Assembly (NCBI RefSeq): GCF_038500265.1
Contig: NZ_CP150637.1
Coordinates: 2,343,501-2,407,500, forward strand
Source of the DNA: Ignatzschineria larvae DSM 13226
Lineage (GTDB): Bacteria; Pseudomonadota; Gammaproteobacteria; Cardiobacteriales; Wohlfahrtiimonadaceae
DNA length: 64,000 nucleotides
Direction: 5' to 3'
In this document: in pieces, positions 25,826 through 34,584 of the stretch
How positions within the stretch are numbered: position 1 is the stretch's first letter
Layout: each line of letters starts with the position of its first letter
Position numbers and translations under genes: made by a program
Notes under the pieces: generated by a model
The model's input: only the letters and a program-made list of their open reading frames with translations
Database searches by the model: none
Told to the model about the DNA's origin: nothing

Positions 25826-26230
25826 GTTGTTACTATCCTTATAGTGAAGATAAAAACAATCAACATTTATGATTTAACGATGATTGTGGGTCAATATTTG
25901 AGATTAATAGTTAATAAAATTTAAGCCATAAAATCAGTATGATCAGAGTTTTTGTTTAACGCTCACCACTTATTGAGTCACGATTAAGAGGGTAAGAATA
26001 TAACGGTTTCTTATCATTGGTATACAAATACTGATTTTTGAGCACTGATTTTAACCATTTCTTTGATCATAGTAGAGAACTTATAGGTTGTCTAAGAAGA
26101 TTTTGAAAAAATGATAAATTTTCTTTCTCTATTCATAATTCAGAATATAAGGGTAAATAATTGACAATGAAGAATGATTTTTAAAAGAGTATTATTTAAA
26201 TCGACGCTCCTCTGAAAAAAATCAAAAAGA
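25826..26230. other. 405-bp gap upstream of the permease gene
   Basis: AT-rich; it holds the permease promoter and the space before the tRNA-Lys promoter. I found no convincing TyrR box or other operator, gene or RNA. Confidence 0.5.
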
Positions 26231-26233
26231 GAG

Positions 26234-26261
26234 TTGACGATTCTGAAAATTTCTCTATAAT
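26234..26261 (+). promoter_or_regulatory. promoter of the first tRNA-Lys gene
   Basis: TTGACG (26234-26239) and TATAAT (26256-26261) with a 16-bp spacer, 13 bp before the tRNA. Confidence 0.88.
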
Positions 26262-26274
26262 GTCAATCCTTGTC

Positions 26275-26349
26275 GGGTCATTAGCTCAGTGGTAGAGCAG
26301 TTGGCTTTTAACCAATTGGTCGAAAGTTCGAATCTTTCATGACCCACCA
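26275..26349 (+). tRNA. tRNA-Lys (anticodon TTT), copy 1
   Basis: A 75-nt cloverleaf with encoded CCA. The acceptor stem GGGTCAT pairs with ATGACCC, the D arm is GCTC-AGTGGTA-GAGC, and the anticodon loop CTTTTAA gives TTT. The T arm is GAAAG-TTCGAAT-CTTTC. It has its own promoter and terminator. Confidence 0.97.
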
Positions 26350-26356
26350 GACTAGA

Positions 26357-26380
26357 AAAGCACCTTTTAGGTGCTTTTTT
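26357..26380 (+). terminator. terminator of tRNA-Lys copy 1
   Basis: AAAGCACCT-TTT-AGGTGCTTT with T-run, 7 bp after the CCA end. Confidence 0.9.
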
Positions 26381-26467
26381 CTTATCTAGCTGATTAAGTC
26401 GATCAATATTATTGAATCTGTTTTCAAGATTGTTTTAAAGATAATCAAGATAATGTTAAAAACAGGG

Positions 26468-26495
26468 TTGACGAAGCGAAGAAAAAGATTATAAT
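26468..26495 (+). promoter_or_regulatory. promoter of the second tRNA-Lys gene
   Basis: TTGACG (26468-26473), 16-bp spacer, TATAAT (26490-26495). It has the same hexamers and spacing as copy 1, but the spacer sequence differs. Confidence 0.88.
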
Positions 26496-26508
26496 AACCA
26501 CTTCATTT

Positions 26509-26583
26509 GGGTCATTAGCTCAGTGGTAGAGCAGTTGGCTTTTAACCAATTGGTCGAAAGTTCGAATCTTTCATGACCCACCA
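26509..26583 (+). tRNA. tRNA-Lys (anticodon TTT), copy 2
   Basis: Identical over all 75 nt to the copy at 26275, but with unrelated flanks, its own promoter and its own terminator. Confidence 0.97.
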
Positions 26584-26591
26584 AATTGAAG

Positions 26592-26617
26592 AAACCTCCC
26601 TTTGGGAGGTTTTTTTA
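26592..26617 (+). terminator. terminator of tRNA-Lys copy 2
   Basis: AAACCTCCC-TTT-GGGAGGTTT followed by a T-run. Confidence 0.92.
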
Positions 26618-26758
26618 TGTCTATCTGTTTATGCCTATGGCTATCTCTGTCTTTTTTGATTGCTTTTATAGTAATGATGGTAATAAGGTAATGGAGCAGA
26701 AGAGCAGTGCATTAGAAGCATTGCAAGAGACAATAGGTAATAGAAGAGCGTAAGAAAT

Positions 26759-28783
26759 ATGATCCCTTTTTGGCAACAAGCATTGAGTCAATATATTCAC
26801 CCATTATCCCGGCAATTATGGATTGTGGAATGTGCTGATGATTTTGAAGTGCTCAGTTTCCCGGCTTTACTCTCTAGCGTTAAAGCCCATTACCCGCAAG
26901 CGCTTCTCTTTTCCGATCAGCTACAGTTATCAGATGAACAAGCGAAGATAACCATAGAGCCCCTCAGAGCGACACGGCACTATCTAGGTGCAACGACAGA
27001 GGCGGTACTGCTCGATGTTAGGCAAGGGTTTCCCTTAGATTATTTCTTAGCGATTACAGCGACGATCAGGCAAGGGGGATTGCTCATTCTGTTACTCAAC
27101 AGAGAGGATAAGAGTGGCGATAATAATGGGGATAAGAATAGGGATAATGGAATAAATGGTGCATTTGGAACGGCAGAAAGTCTACGATTTCATTCTGAAG
27201 TGATTGCAACCCCTTTTTTTGATCATTATTTACAGCAACAACTCTCCTATTATGGGTATCGTTTTGTAGATCATAGGGTGATGATTCCTGAATATCTACA
27301 AAATGCGCATTTGAATATCCTCAATCAAACGGAAAAAGAGTTAGACAGTCGAGAAGTCATTGAGATAACCCCTGAACAGCAGGCGATTATCCACGATTTT
27401 CAAGCGCAATCCGCCGGTATTTATACCCTTTTTGCCCCTCGAGGGTGTGGAAAATCGTGGCTATCCTCCCAATTGGTAGCCCATAATGTGAGCGACTATA
27501 TTGTGACTGCCCCGAATCAATCAGCGATTTCTCAATATCAACAGATTGACGGATTACAATTTCGTGCCCCCGATGCGCTGTTTCTTGCACAGAAACCCGA
27601 TCGTTATGCCGAAACCTTGATTGTGGAAGAGGCTGGGAAAATGCCATTGAATCATTTGGTACGTTTATCTCAGCGTTTTCAGAAAGTGCTCTTAATCTCT
27701 TCTACCGATAATTATGAAGGCACCGGGCAAGGTTTACAGCAGAAATTGCCGGATCTGATTACAATCCATAAAAATTACAAGCTTAGTCAGATTCATCGAT
27801 TTGATCCGCAAGATCCCCTACAGCAACTCTCTAATGCCTTAATGTTGCAAAGTGGAGAGCGCTCTACAGCTCCCCTTACTCACTCAAAAAGGAATGAGGA
27901 GAAGGGCGATATCCTAACAAAACTCACTTTTCGCTACTTTGATGATCAAAATATGGCCGAGTTACGAAGCAATATCCCGGCGATGCGTGCGCTCTATCAG
28001 TTATTCAATCGCACTCACTATCAAACACATATTCAAGATTTACGGCGTCTTTTTGATCTGCCCGGTCAATGTTTTCTTCTAGCGTATTTATCTCAAGCTG
28101 AAAATGGGGTCGATATTGGTGAGAATCAGCAATTGATAGGCGCAATTTGGGGGGTAGAAGAAGGGGGGTTATCAGAGGATTTAATTGCCGGCGTGTTTAA
28201 TGGTTATCGCCGGCCTAAAGGGAATCTTGTGGCGCAAATGCTCACAGGGCAGAGCTATTTTCCGGAAGCAATGAGGCAATATTCTATTCGAATTTCCCGA
28301 ATTTCAGTCGATGAGTCCTATCGGCGCTTAGGTATTGGCCAAGCGATGGTAAAGCAGTTAGAAGAGGCGATCAGAGATCAACAACGATCTATTGATTTTA
28401 TCTCGGTCAGTTTCGGTTTAACGCCAAATTTGCTCGATTTTTGGCGTAGTTGTCATTATCAGATGATTCATTTAGGCTATCATTTAGATAAAAGTACCGG
28501 ATTGTATTCAGGGGTTGTGATTAAAGCGCTCAATACTGTGTCGCAAGCTTGGATTGCGGAATCAATTGTAAAATTTCAGGCGGATGCCTTTTTACATCTG
28601 CAAAATCGCCCCTTTTTACCAGAAATTAAGAATATATTGGAAAAATATGCGGTGAGTGGGGAATTTGATCAACGAGATCAAATGGTTATAGAGGCTTGTG
28701 AGCAAGAAAAACGGACCGCTTATAGCGTGCAAAATGCTGTAATTCGGCGAGATTTAGAGAAAAGTAGTAAAAATATTGATTAA
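26759..28783 (+). CDS. tmcA: tRNA(Met) cytidine acetyltransferase TmcA
   Basis: TmcA acetylates the wobble cytidine of elongator tRNA-Met (ac4C34), which prevents misreading of AUA. The 674-residue product has the N-terminal DUF1726-type domain, an RNA-helicase-like ATPase with Walker A APRGCGKSWLSSQL near residue 224 and IVEEAGKMPL near 290, and a GNAT acetyltransferase domain with RISVDESYRRLGIGQAMVKQ near 513. A low-complexity Asp/Asn/Gly insert lies near residues 117-135. ATG 26759 has no strong Shine-Dalgarno but is well placed for the family N-terminus. It sits between tRNA-Lys and tRNA-Thr genes. Confidence 0.93.
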   Translation: MIPFWQQALSQYIHPLSRQLWIVECADDFEVLSFPALLSSVKAHYPQALLFSDQLQLSDEQAKITIEPLRATRHYLGATTEAVLLDVRQGFPLDYFLAITATIRQGGLLILLLNREDKSGDNNGDKNRDNGINGAFGTAESLRFHSEVIATPFFDHYLQQQLSYYGYRFVDHRVMIPEYLQNAHLNILNQTEKELDSREVIEITPEQQAIIHDFQAQSAGIYTLFAPRGCGKSWLSSQLVAHNVSDYIVTAPNQSAISQYQQIDGLQFRAPDALFLAQKPDRYAETLIVEEAGKMPLNHLVRLSQRFQKVLLISSTDNYEGTGQGLQQKLPDLITIHKNYKLSQIHRFDPQDPLQQLSNALMLQSGERSTAPLTHSKRNEEKGDILTKLTFRYFDDQNMAELRSNIPAMRALYQLFNRTHYQTHIQDLRRLFDLPGQCFLLAYLSQAENGVDIGENQQLIGAIWGVEEGGLSEDLIAGVFNGYRRPKGNLVAQMLTGQSYFPEAMRQYSIRISRISVDESYRRLGIGQAMVKQLEEAIRDQQRSIDFISVSFGLTPNLLDFWRSCHYQMIHLGYHLDKSTGLYSGVVIKALNTVSQAWIAESIVKFQADAFLHLQNRPFLPEIKNILEKYAVSGEFDQRDQMVIEACEQEKRTAYSVQNAVIRRDLEKSSKNID

Positions 28784-28797
28784 AGATTAGACATCTG

Positions 28798-28826
28798 TTG
28801 ACAGAAGTAAAACTCATCTCTATAAT
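28798..28826 (+). promoter_or_regulatory. promoter of tRNA-Thr
   Basis: Perfect consensus TTGACA (28798-28803) and TATAAT (28821-28826) with a 17-bp spacer. Confidence 0.93.
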
Positions 28827-28848
28827 CCTAATTCTGAAATGTAGTTCA

Positions 28849-28924
<76 letters not shown>

Positions 28925-28933
28925 TACAGTAAG

Positions 28934-28963
28934 AACCCAGTAATGAAAGTTACTGGGTTTTTT
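28934..28963 (+). terminator. terminator of tRNA-Thr
   Basis: AACCCAGTAA pairs with TTACTGGGTT around a 6-base loop and is followed by a T-run. Confidence 0.92.
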
Positions 28964-29030
28964 GCTTTTTCTCTATTATTAATTATCTATGTAGACGAAT
29001 CATCTTCCTCAAAAGTAGAGTGAGAAGAAG

Positions 29031-29133
29031 AGTAAGAGAGTAAGAGAGTAAGAGAGTAAGAGAGTAAGAGAGTAAGAGAGTAAGAGAGTAAGAGAGTAAG
29101 AGAGTAAGAGAGTAAGAGAGTAAGAGAGTAAGA
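29031..29133 (+). repeat. 8-bp tandem repeat, about 12.9 copies
   Basis: AGTAAGAG is repeated without error from 29031 to 29133 (103 bp). It is intergenic, between tRNA-Thr and a hairpin, purine-only on the plus strand apart from T. No open frame or promoter depends on it visibly. Confidence 0.97.
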
Positions 29134-29160
29134 AGAATGGGGTAATGTTTAAATGCTAAA

Positions 29161-29202
29161 AGCCCTAAGAAATCTGATCAGTAAGATGGATTTCTTAGGG
29201 CT
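29161..29202. terminator. perfect hairpin, possible terminator
   Basis: AGCCCTAAGAAATC (29161-29174) pairs perfectly with GATTTCTTAGGGCT (29189-29202) around a 14-base loop. It lacks a good T-run on either strand, so it may be a transcript end or a structured RNA. Confidence 0.5.
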
Positions 29203-29246
29203 CTGTTGTTATTGCTGAATACCTCTAAGTAGAGAGTCTGCTCTTG

Positions 29247-29377
29247 TATAGTAAATTTGGTTTAAGAAAAATGATTTTAAACAACACTTGCAAGATGCCG
29301 GATAGAATGGCTTCCTTGCTTATTACAGTCGATGCGCCGGCATTTAAATAAGCTTATTTTGAACCGACATTACCATA
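29247..29377 (+). mobile_element. MITE copy 4 (131 bp, short form)
   Basis: It starts TATAGTAAATTTGGTTT and ends GACATTACCATA; the last TATA has one change. It is very similar to copy 2 and lies just downstream of sdhE. Confidence 0.87.
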
Positions 29378-29423
29378 ACTTGTAATTTGAAATTTGATCG
29401 GAACTTAGGTTAGGGAATTGAGG

Positions 29424-29678
29424 TTAATCTTCTAATATATCGGGATTCATCTTTTTAACGAGCGCTTCAATTTCCGGCGTAGGATAGGGTGCGCGATGCA
29501 TTAAGAGCGAATAGAGTTCAGGATCTTGCATATCAAGCAATGATAGATAGAGATCTTTCTCTTCAATAGGTGCAGATTCAAAGTGCTGCTCTAGATAGCG
29601 ATCGCATAGCGCATCGAGTTCCCGCATTCCTCTGCGTGAGCGCCATTTTATTTTTCGAAGATCATATTGTTCACTCAT
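29424..29678 (-). CDS. sdhE: succinate dehydrogenase assembly factor SdhE
   Basis: SdhE helps covalently attach FAD to SdhA. The 84-residue product has the family motif RRGMRELD near residue 15, followed by LYLSLLDMQDPELYSLLM near 43. Size matches (about 88 in E. coli). No sdh genes or cptA (YgfX) are adjacent. It is divergent from prmA. Confidence 0.93.
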   Translation of the reverse strand: MSEQYDLRKIKWRSRRGMRELDALCDRYLEQHFESAPIEEKDLYLSLLDMQDPELYSLLMHRAPYPTPEIEALVKKMNPDILED

Positions 29679-30028
29679 AGTAAGCCTCCTGAAAGGAATA
29701 AATCTTTTAGTGATGTTATCGGATTATTCTCCTAGTTTATCGTTTTTATTGCAAAATAGGGAATACCTTATAGCACCATATCGTATATGATGAATTTATC
29801 TGTAGCCCCGCAATATTCTTTTTTAATCTATTTGAATGAGAAAGCCCTCACTAAAAACAGATGATTACCTGAAATTCGTAAAAAAAATGAGCAAATGATG
29901 TGCTATTTTTGATATGATCTATCCCTTGCTGAAAATTGGTAGAGAGTAATCAAGATCACTTTTGCTTGATTATCTGCCATTTCTTAGCTAGTATTCTCCC
30001 CTTTAATTATTGTGACAGATGGTGAACT
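29679..30028. other. 350-bp divergent gap between sdhE and prmA
   Basis: It contains the two divergent promoters. No gene, repeat or RNA was recognised. Confidence 0.5.
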
Positions 30029-30916
30029 ATGAATAGATGGTTTGAATTGACGCTCAAGGCAGACTCACGTTTGACCGCAGAATTACTAGATGAAGCTTTG
30101 GTAGAATCAGGTGCTGTGGCTGTCACAATGAAAGATGGTGAAGATGAACCTATTTTTGAACCCCTTCCCGGCGAAACACCGCTTTGGCGTGAGACATTAG
30201 TAACAGGGCTCTATGAAGTGCCTTGTGATGTGGATGGGATTATTGCTTTTTTAGGCCAATATCTAGATGAACCGCATCTACCGATCGTCGATAAGCACGA
30301 GCTAGAAGATAAGGATTGGGTGAAAGCGTGGCAAGATCACTATAAGCCTATCAAATTTGGGCCTAATCTTTGGATCTGCCCAACACATTTACCCTCACCA
30401 GAACCTGAAATTGCCACCGTACGCTTAGACCCAGGTTTAGCATTTGGTACAGGCACACATCCTACAACGGCGCTCTGTCTTGAGTGGCTCTCAGAGAATC
30501 AATCGCTCTTTATCGATCAAAACATCATTGATTATGGTTGCGGTTCAGGGATCTTAGGGATTGCCGGTCAATTGTTAGGGGCAAAATCTTGTTATAGCAC
30601 TGATATAGATCCACAGGCCATTTATGCGACAGAGCAAAATGCTGCGCGTAATAATGTAGAGATTGTTGCCTCATTACCTGATGGGTTCTCGCCGCCTAAA
30701 GCGCGGGTTGTGCTCTCTAATATCCTCTCAGGACCTTTAGTCGAATTAGCCCCTATTCTCGGGAATTTAGTAGAACCGGGTGGTCATTTAGTCTTAGCCG
30801 GGCTCTTAGATCACGATGCGGAATTTGTAAAATCGGCCTATCGAGATCAATTTGTCTTTGAGGCAGATAAGAGTTTAGATGGTTGGACACGACTCTACGG
30901 CATCAAAAAACAGTAA
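30029..30916 (+). CDS. prmA: ribosomal protein L11 methyltransferase
   Basis: PrmA trimethylates ribosomal protein L11. The 295-residue protein has the N-terminal substrate domain beginning RWFELTLKAD, the hinge KPIKFGPNLWICP near residue 108, LDPGLAFGTGTHPTTALCLE near 132 and the SAM-binding IIDYGCGSGILGIAG near 168, then VLSNILSGPLVEL with the NIL motif near 229. First gene of the prmA-dusB-fis group, common in gammaproteobacteria; dusB begins 4 bp later. Confidence 0.96.
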   Translation: MNRWFELTLKADSRLTAELLDEALVESGAVAVTMKDGEDEPIFEPLPGETPLWRETLVTGLYEVPCDVDGIIAFLGQYLDEPHLPIVDKHELEDKDWVKAWQDHYKPIKFGPNLWICPTHLPSPEPEIATVRLDPGLAFGTGTHPTTALCLEWLSENQSLFIDQNIIDYGCGSGILGIAGQLLGAKSCYSTDIDPQAIYATEQNAARNNVEIVASLPDGFSPPKARVVLSNILSGPLVELAPILGNLVEPGGHLVLAGLLDHDAEFVKSAYRDQFVFEADKSLDGWTRLYGIKKQ

Positions 30917-30919
30917 GCA

Positions 30920-31864
30920 ATGAATATCGGTCAATATCAACTATCATCGCCTTATGTGTTAGCACCGATGGCGGGGGTAACGGATCTTCCTTTCCGTAAA
31001 ATTTGTCGCTCAATGGGCGCAGGGCTTGCCGTCTGTGAAATGGTCAATGCTAATGTCGAATTGTGGGAGACAGAGAAGTCGCAATTGCGATTTACCTATG
31101 AAGGGGAAGTCTCGCCGGTGAGTGCACAGATAGTGGGATACGATCCGGTAATGATGGCAGATGTGGCGCGTTATAGTGTGGGGTGTGGCGCTGAGATTAT
31201 CGATATTAATATGGGTTGTCCTGCTAAGAAAGTGTGTAAAAAAGCGGCGGGATCGGCACTGCTACAAGATGAACCTTTAGTACAGGCCATTTTAGAAGCG
31301 GTGGTCAATGCTGTCGAAGTCCCTGTGACACTGAAAATTCGTACCGGTTGGAGTCGAGAGCATAAAAATGCAGTAAGAGTGGCAAAATTGGCTGAAGCTA
31401 TTGGTATTCAAGCTTTAGCCATTCATGGTCGTACTCGCGAAGATCGCTTCAATGGAGAAGCAGAGTATGACACGATTGCAGAGGTAAAAGCTGCGATCAA
31501 TATCCCTGTAATGGCCAATGGGGATATTGATTCGGTAGAGAAGGCGGTCAAAATCAAGGCCTACACCGGTGTTGATGCCATTATGATTGGTCGAGCAGCA
31601 CTTGGGAATCCTTGGCTTTTTCGTTCATTGGTGGAAGGGCAGCTATATCAACCCTCGAATAGAGAGCGGTTAGGGGTCGTGATGACTCATATTCGTGAGT
31701 TACATGAATTTTATGGAATTGAAAAGGGCGTCCGTGTTGCGCGGAAGCACCTACTTTGGTATTTGCAAAATCGCACTATTGCGGAGGATTGGCGTAGCAC
31801 TATGCTACGGGAATTAGATCCCACAAGGCAACTTGAATGGGTGACTCGAATCTTTGGTGAATAG
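30920..31864 (+). CDS. dusB: tRNA-dihydrouridine synthase B
   Basis: DusB is an FMN enzyme that reduces uridine to dihydrouridine in the tRNA D-loop. The 314-residue product has LAPMAGVTDLPFRK near residue 14, IDINMGCPAKKVCKKAAGSA near 94 with the catalytic Cys, AIHGRTREDRFNG near 165 and MIGRAALGNPWLF near 222. Its position between prmA and fis is the standard one for dusB. Confidence 0.96.
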   Translation: MNIGQYQLSSPYVLAPMAGVTDLPFRKICRSMGAGLAVCEMVNANVELWETEKSQLRFTYEGEVSPVSAQIVGYDPVMMADVARYSVGCGAEIIDINMGCPAKKVCKKAAGSALLQDEPLVQAILEAVVNAVEVPVTLKIRTGWSREHKNAVRVAKLAEAIGIQALAIHGRTREDRFNGEAEYDTIAEVKAAINIPVMANGDIDSVEKAVKIKAYTGVDAIMIGRAALGNPWLFRSLVEGQLYQPSNRERLGVVMTHIRELHEFYGIEKGVRVARKHLLWYLQNRTIAEDWRSTMLRELDPTRQLEWVTRIFGE

Positions 31865-32006
31865 TCGATGGATGGAATATCGCATTATTGAGTACTTATT
31901 TAAATAGTTATTTAAGTAGTTATTTAAGTCTCAATTGTTAGTTTCAGTGATTAGTTTTAATTATTAGTTTAACTTATTAAATTACAATTATTTTAGGAGT
32001 AACAAC

Positions 32007-32279
32007 ATGATTTCTCGTGAGCGTCTTAAAGATCACATTCCTTTACGTGAATCGGTCAAAGAAGCATTAGATGAAATTTCTAATTTATTAGATGGTAAAT
32101 ATCCACCTAATCTCTATCGTTTAGTGATTAATGAAGTAGAGCGTCCGCTTTTTGAGAAAGTTTTAGAATATACGGATGGTAATCAATCAAAGGCTTCTGA
32201 AATTTTAGGGATCACCCGCTCAACGCTCAAAAAACGTTTAGATTACTTTGATATTGATCCTCGCGAGCATAAGTCATAA
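32007..32279 (+). CDS. fis: nucleoid protein Fis
   Basis: Fis bends DNA, shapes the nucleoid and activates rRNA and tRNA promoters. The 90-residue product has the C-terminal helix-turn-helix EYTDGNQSKASEILGITRST with LKKRL after it, nearly identical to the family. AGGAG precedes the ATG. It follows dusB by 142 bp, a gap that contains a short tandem repeat of TAGTTATTTAAG-like units at about 31895-31930. Confidence 0.95.
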   Translation: MISRERLKDHIPLRESVKEALDEISNLLDGKYPPNLYRLVINEVERPLFEKVLEYTDGNQSKASEILGITRSTLKKRLDYFDIDPREHKS

Positions 32280-32399
32280 GATAAGCGCTATCAATCCTGC
32301 AATAGGGCCGTAATCTATGATTCCATTGATGATTCAATATTGATTAATCCTATTTTGCTGTGCCGAGTAGTTTAAATTATCCAATTAGAGGAGAGAATC

Positions 32400-32966
32400 A
32401 TGAAAAAAGCAAATGATGTACGTCGTGGAGATGTGATTGCACATAACAATCTCTACTATTTAGTACGAGAAGTGGAAAAGTCAGCGCCCACTGCACGCGG
32501 TGGCAATACTACATTTAGAATCCAGATGTTTTCGATTCCTGATAACCACAAAATTGATCTCTCTCTTCGTGCGGATGATGAGCTTGAAGATGTGCAATTA
32601 AGTAAGCGCGCAGCGACATTCTCCTATAAAGATGGTGAAAGCTATGTTTTTATGGATAGTGAAGATTATAGTCAATACTATCTTAGCGAGAAACTAGTGG
32701 GTATTGATGCCGGTTTTATCATTGAGGGGATTGAAGGATATTATGTTTCTCTGATTGATGAAGCGCCAGTTGCGCTCTCTCTACCGCAGACAGTAGTGTT
32801 AGAAGTGATCGATACTGCGCCTGAAATGAAAGGGGCGAGTGCAACAAAACGCAATAAACCTGCAAAACTCTCAACCGGTATTACCGTTTCTGTACCAGAA
32901 TATATTGAAAATGGTACGAAGATTATCGTGAATACGGATACAAGAGAGTATTCAAGTCGCGCTTAG
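32400..32966 (+). CDS. efpL: elongation factor P-like protein EfpL (YeiP)
   Basis: This is a three-domain EF-P paralogue that helps ribosomes past polyproline and related stalls. The 188-residue protein has MKKANDVRRGDVIAHN, a domain I tip reading SPTARGG near residue 30 (Arg instead of the modified Lys of EF-P), FSYKDGESYVFMDSEDY near 79 and, in domain III, GASATKRNKPAKLSTGI near 143. These are YeiP features. AGAGGAG precedes the ATG. Confidence 0.9.
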   Translation: MKKANDVRRGDVIAHNNLYYLVREVEKSAPTARGGNTTFRIQMFSIPDNHKIDLSLRADDELEDVQLSKRAATFSYKDGESYVFMDSEDYSQYYLSEKLVGIDAGFIIEGIEGYYVSLIDEAPVALSLPQTVVLEVIDTAPEMKGASATKRNKPAKLSTGITVSVPEYIENGTKIIVNTDTREYSSRA

Positions 32967-33060
32967 AAATAGCGCGTAGATAGTATTGATCTTATATTTA
33001 TCTTATATCTATATCAGCTCTTAAGTTATTGAAGGGAATATTGATAAGTATATTGAAAAG

Positions 33061-33089
33061 GTGAGGTTCTTTAGAATCTCGCTTTTTTT
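33061..33089 (+). terminator. terminator after efpL
   Basis: GTGAGGTTCT (33061-33070) pairs with AGAATCTCGC (33073-33082), including two G-U pairs, and is followed by seven T. Confidence 0.8.
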
Positions 33090-33212
33090 ATGGGTTGAAA
33101 TTAGAGAAAGTAACCCCATTATGAGATGATGTAAGGAGACATTATTGATTATCGTCATCGATAATCGCAATGAATCATCTAATGAAATTTGAATGATGTA
33201 GAGGAATAAAGA

Positions 33213-33797
33213 ATGAGAAAATTGATGTTAGCCGGCGCTTTAATGGCAAGTTTAATGACGGGCGTAACGATGGCCGCCGATGAGGTCAAAGCACCGCCTC
33301 TTTATGTCGAAATGGATACAAATCTTGGCAATGTCGTCTTTGAATTAGATGAAGCTAAAGCCCCTATTACGGTAGAAAACTTCAAAAATTATGTGGATGA
33401 TGGTTTCTATGATGGCTTAATTTTCCATAGAGTGATTGATGGCTTTATGGTACAAGGGGGCGGTTTTGATACCGATATGAAACAGAAGAAAACAGCCGCG
33501 CCAATCAAGATCGAATCCGATAATGGACTTAAAAATGTTCGTGGATCAATTGCAATGGCGAGAACGATGGATCCTAATTCAGCGACAAGCCAATTCTTCA
33601 TTAATACTCAAGATAATACGTTCTTAGATTATCCAGGACAAGATGGCTATGGTTATACTGTATTTGGAAAAGTGGTTGAGGGAATGGATGTGATCGACAA
33701 GATGGAGAAAGTGAAAACGACTTCAAAAGGGATGCATCAAGATGTCCCCGCTAAACCGATTGTGATTGAAAGTATGAAGTTTGTGGAGAAACCATAA
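33213..33797 (+). CDS. ppiA: periplasmic peptidyl-prolyl cis-trans isomerase (cyclophilin)
   Basis: A 194-residue cyclophilin with a signal peptide (LMLAGALMASLMTGVTMAA). Cyclophilin core segments are FHRVIDGFMVQGGGF near residue 70, GSIAMARTMDPNSATSQFF near 112 and GYTVFGKVVEGMDVID near 149. It catalyses proline isomerisation of envelope proteins. A cytoplasmic paralogue lacking the signal is at 34585. The lipoprotein gene follows 54 bp later. Confidence 0.92.
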   Translation: MRKLMLAGALMASLMTGVTMAADEVKAPPLYVEMDTNLGNVVFELDEAKAPITVENFKNYVDDGFYDGLIFHRVIDGFMVQGGGFDTDMKQKKTAAPIKIESDNGLKNVRGSIAMARTMDPNSATSQFFINTQDNTFLDYPGQDGYGYTVFGKVVEGMDVIDKMEKVKTTSKGMHQDVPAKPIVIESMKFVEKP

Positions 33798-33851
33798 GTT
33801 TCCGCTCATTTAGAATTTATTCATCAAGTTCATTCAGCATAGGAGTTTACT

Positions 33852-34328
33852 ATGAAAAAGAAATTAATTTTAGCGCTTAGTGCTACATTATTACTCGCCG
33901 CTTGCGGTGATGATAAAGCGAAAGAGGTCACACCTGCCGAGGTTGATGCCAATAGCGTTGAGTTTTCATCTGAGCATACCGCACAAAATTCATTAGATTA
34001 TGCCGGCGTTTATAAAGGACAATATCCTTGCGCAGATTGTAGTGGGATCGATGTGGAATTAACCTTAGATTATAATGGTAATTATGATCTAAAACAGACC
34101 TATTTAGATGTGAAAGGGAAAAATGAGACCTTTAATGAATCAGGTCGTTTCACGTGGAACAAAGAAGGACAAGTTGTAACATTAGAGGGCACCGATGGCG
34201 GGCCAGATGGTCAATTACGCTTCTTCGTGGGAGAGAATATCCTTTTCCCTGCAAATAAAGAGGGTAAACGCATCGAAAATGAAGGACCTTTTGATTACAA
34301 CTTACAGAAAGTATTACCGGAGGGTTAA
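33852..34328 (+). CDS. NlpE-like outer-membrane lipoprotein
   Basis: A 158-residue lipoprotein. The signal peptide ends in the lipobox LLAAC (Cys18). The mature part has the NlpE N-terminal domain: YAGVYKGQYPCADCSGIDVE with a CxxC pair, then TLDYNGNYDLKQTY. NlpE senses surface contact and envelope or copper stress through Cpx. Full-length E. coli NlpE has a second C-terminal domain that is absent here, so this is a single-domain homologue. Confidence 0.86.
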   Translation: MKKKLILALSATLLLAACGDDKAKEVTPAEVDANSVEFSSEHTAQNSLDYAGVYKGQYPCADCSGIDVELTLDYNGNYDLKQTYLDVKGKNETFNESGRFTWNKEGQVVTLEGTDGGPDGQLRFFVGENILFPANKEGKRIENEGPFDYNLQKVLPEG

Positions 34329-34468
34329 TACTATTTGAAGATACTTTTACAGCGCAAGTAATCAATCTTGATCATCAAAACCATTGTAGATCACGATTAT
34401 CTCAGTATTGAATATCGGTACTGAATATGGCACTGTTTCTACTGTAGAGTATCGAGTGATTAGCAGGT

Positions 34469-34514
34469 AGAGGTTTCAAACGACTTTTGGATTCACGTGA
34501 AACCTCTCTCTTTT
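34469..34514 (+). terminator. possible terminator after the NlpE-like gene
   Basis: AGAGGTTTCA (34469-34478) pairs with TGAAACCTCT (34498-34507) around a 19-base loop and is followed by CTCTTTTA. The T-tract is weak. Confidence 0.55.
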
Positions 34515-34584
34515 ATCCGTTTTGTGACATTCATATGTGACAGTCAATATCAACATATCAACATTAATATAGAAGGATATTCCT

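Noticed and set aside
29031..29133. CRISPR array
   Set aside because: The 8-bp units are directly adjacent without spacers; this is a simple tandem repeat.
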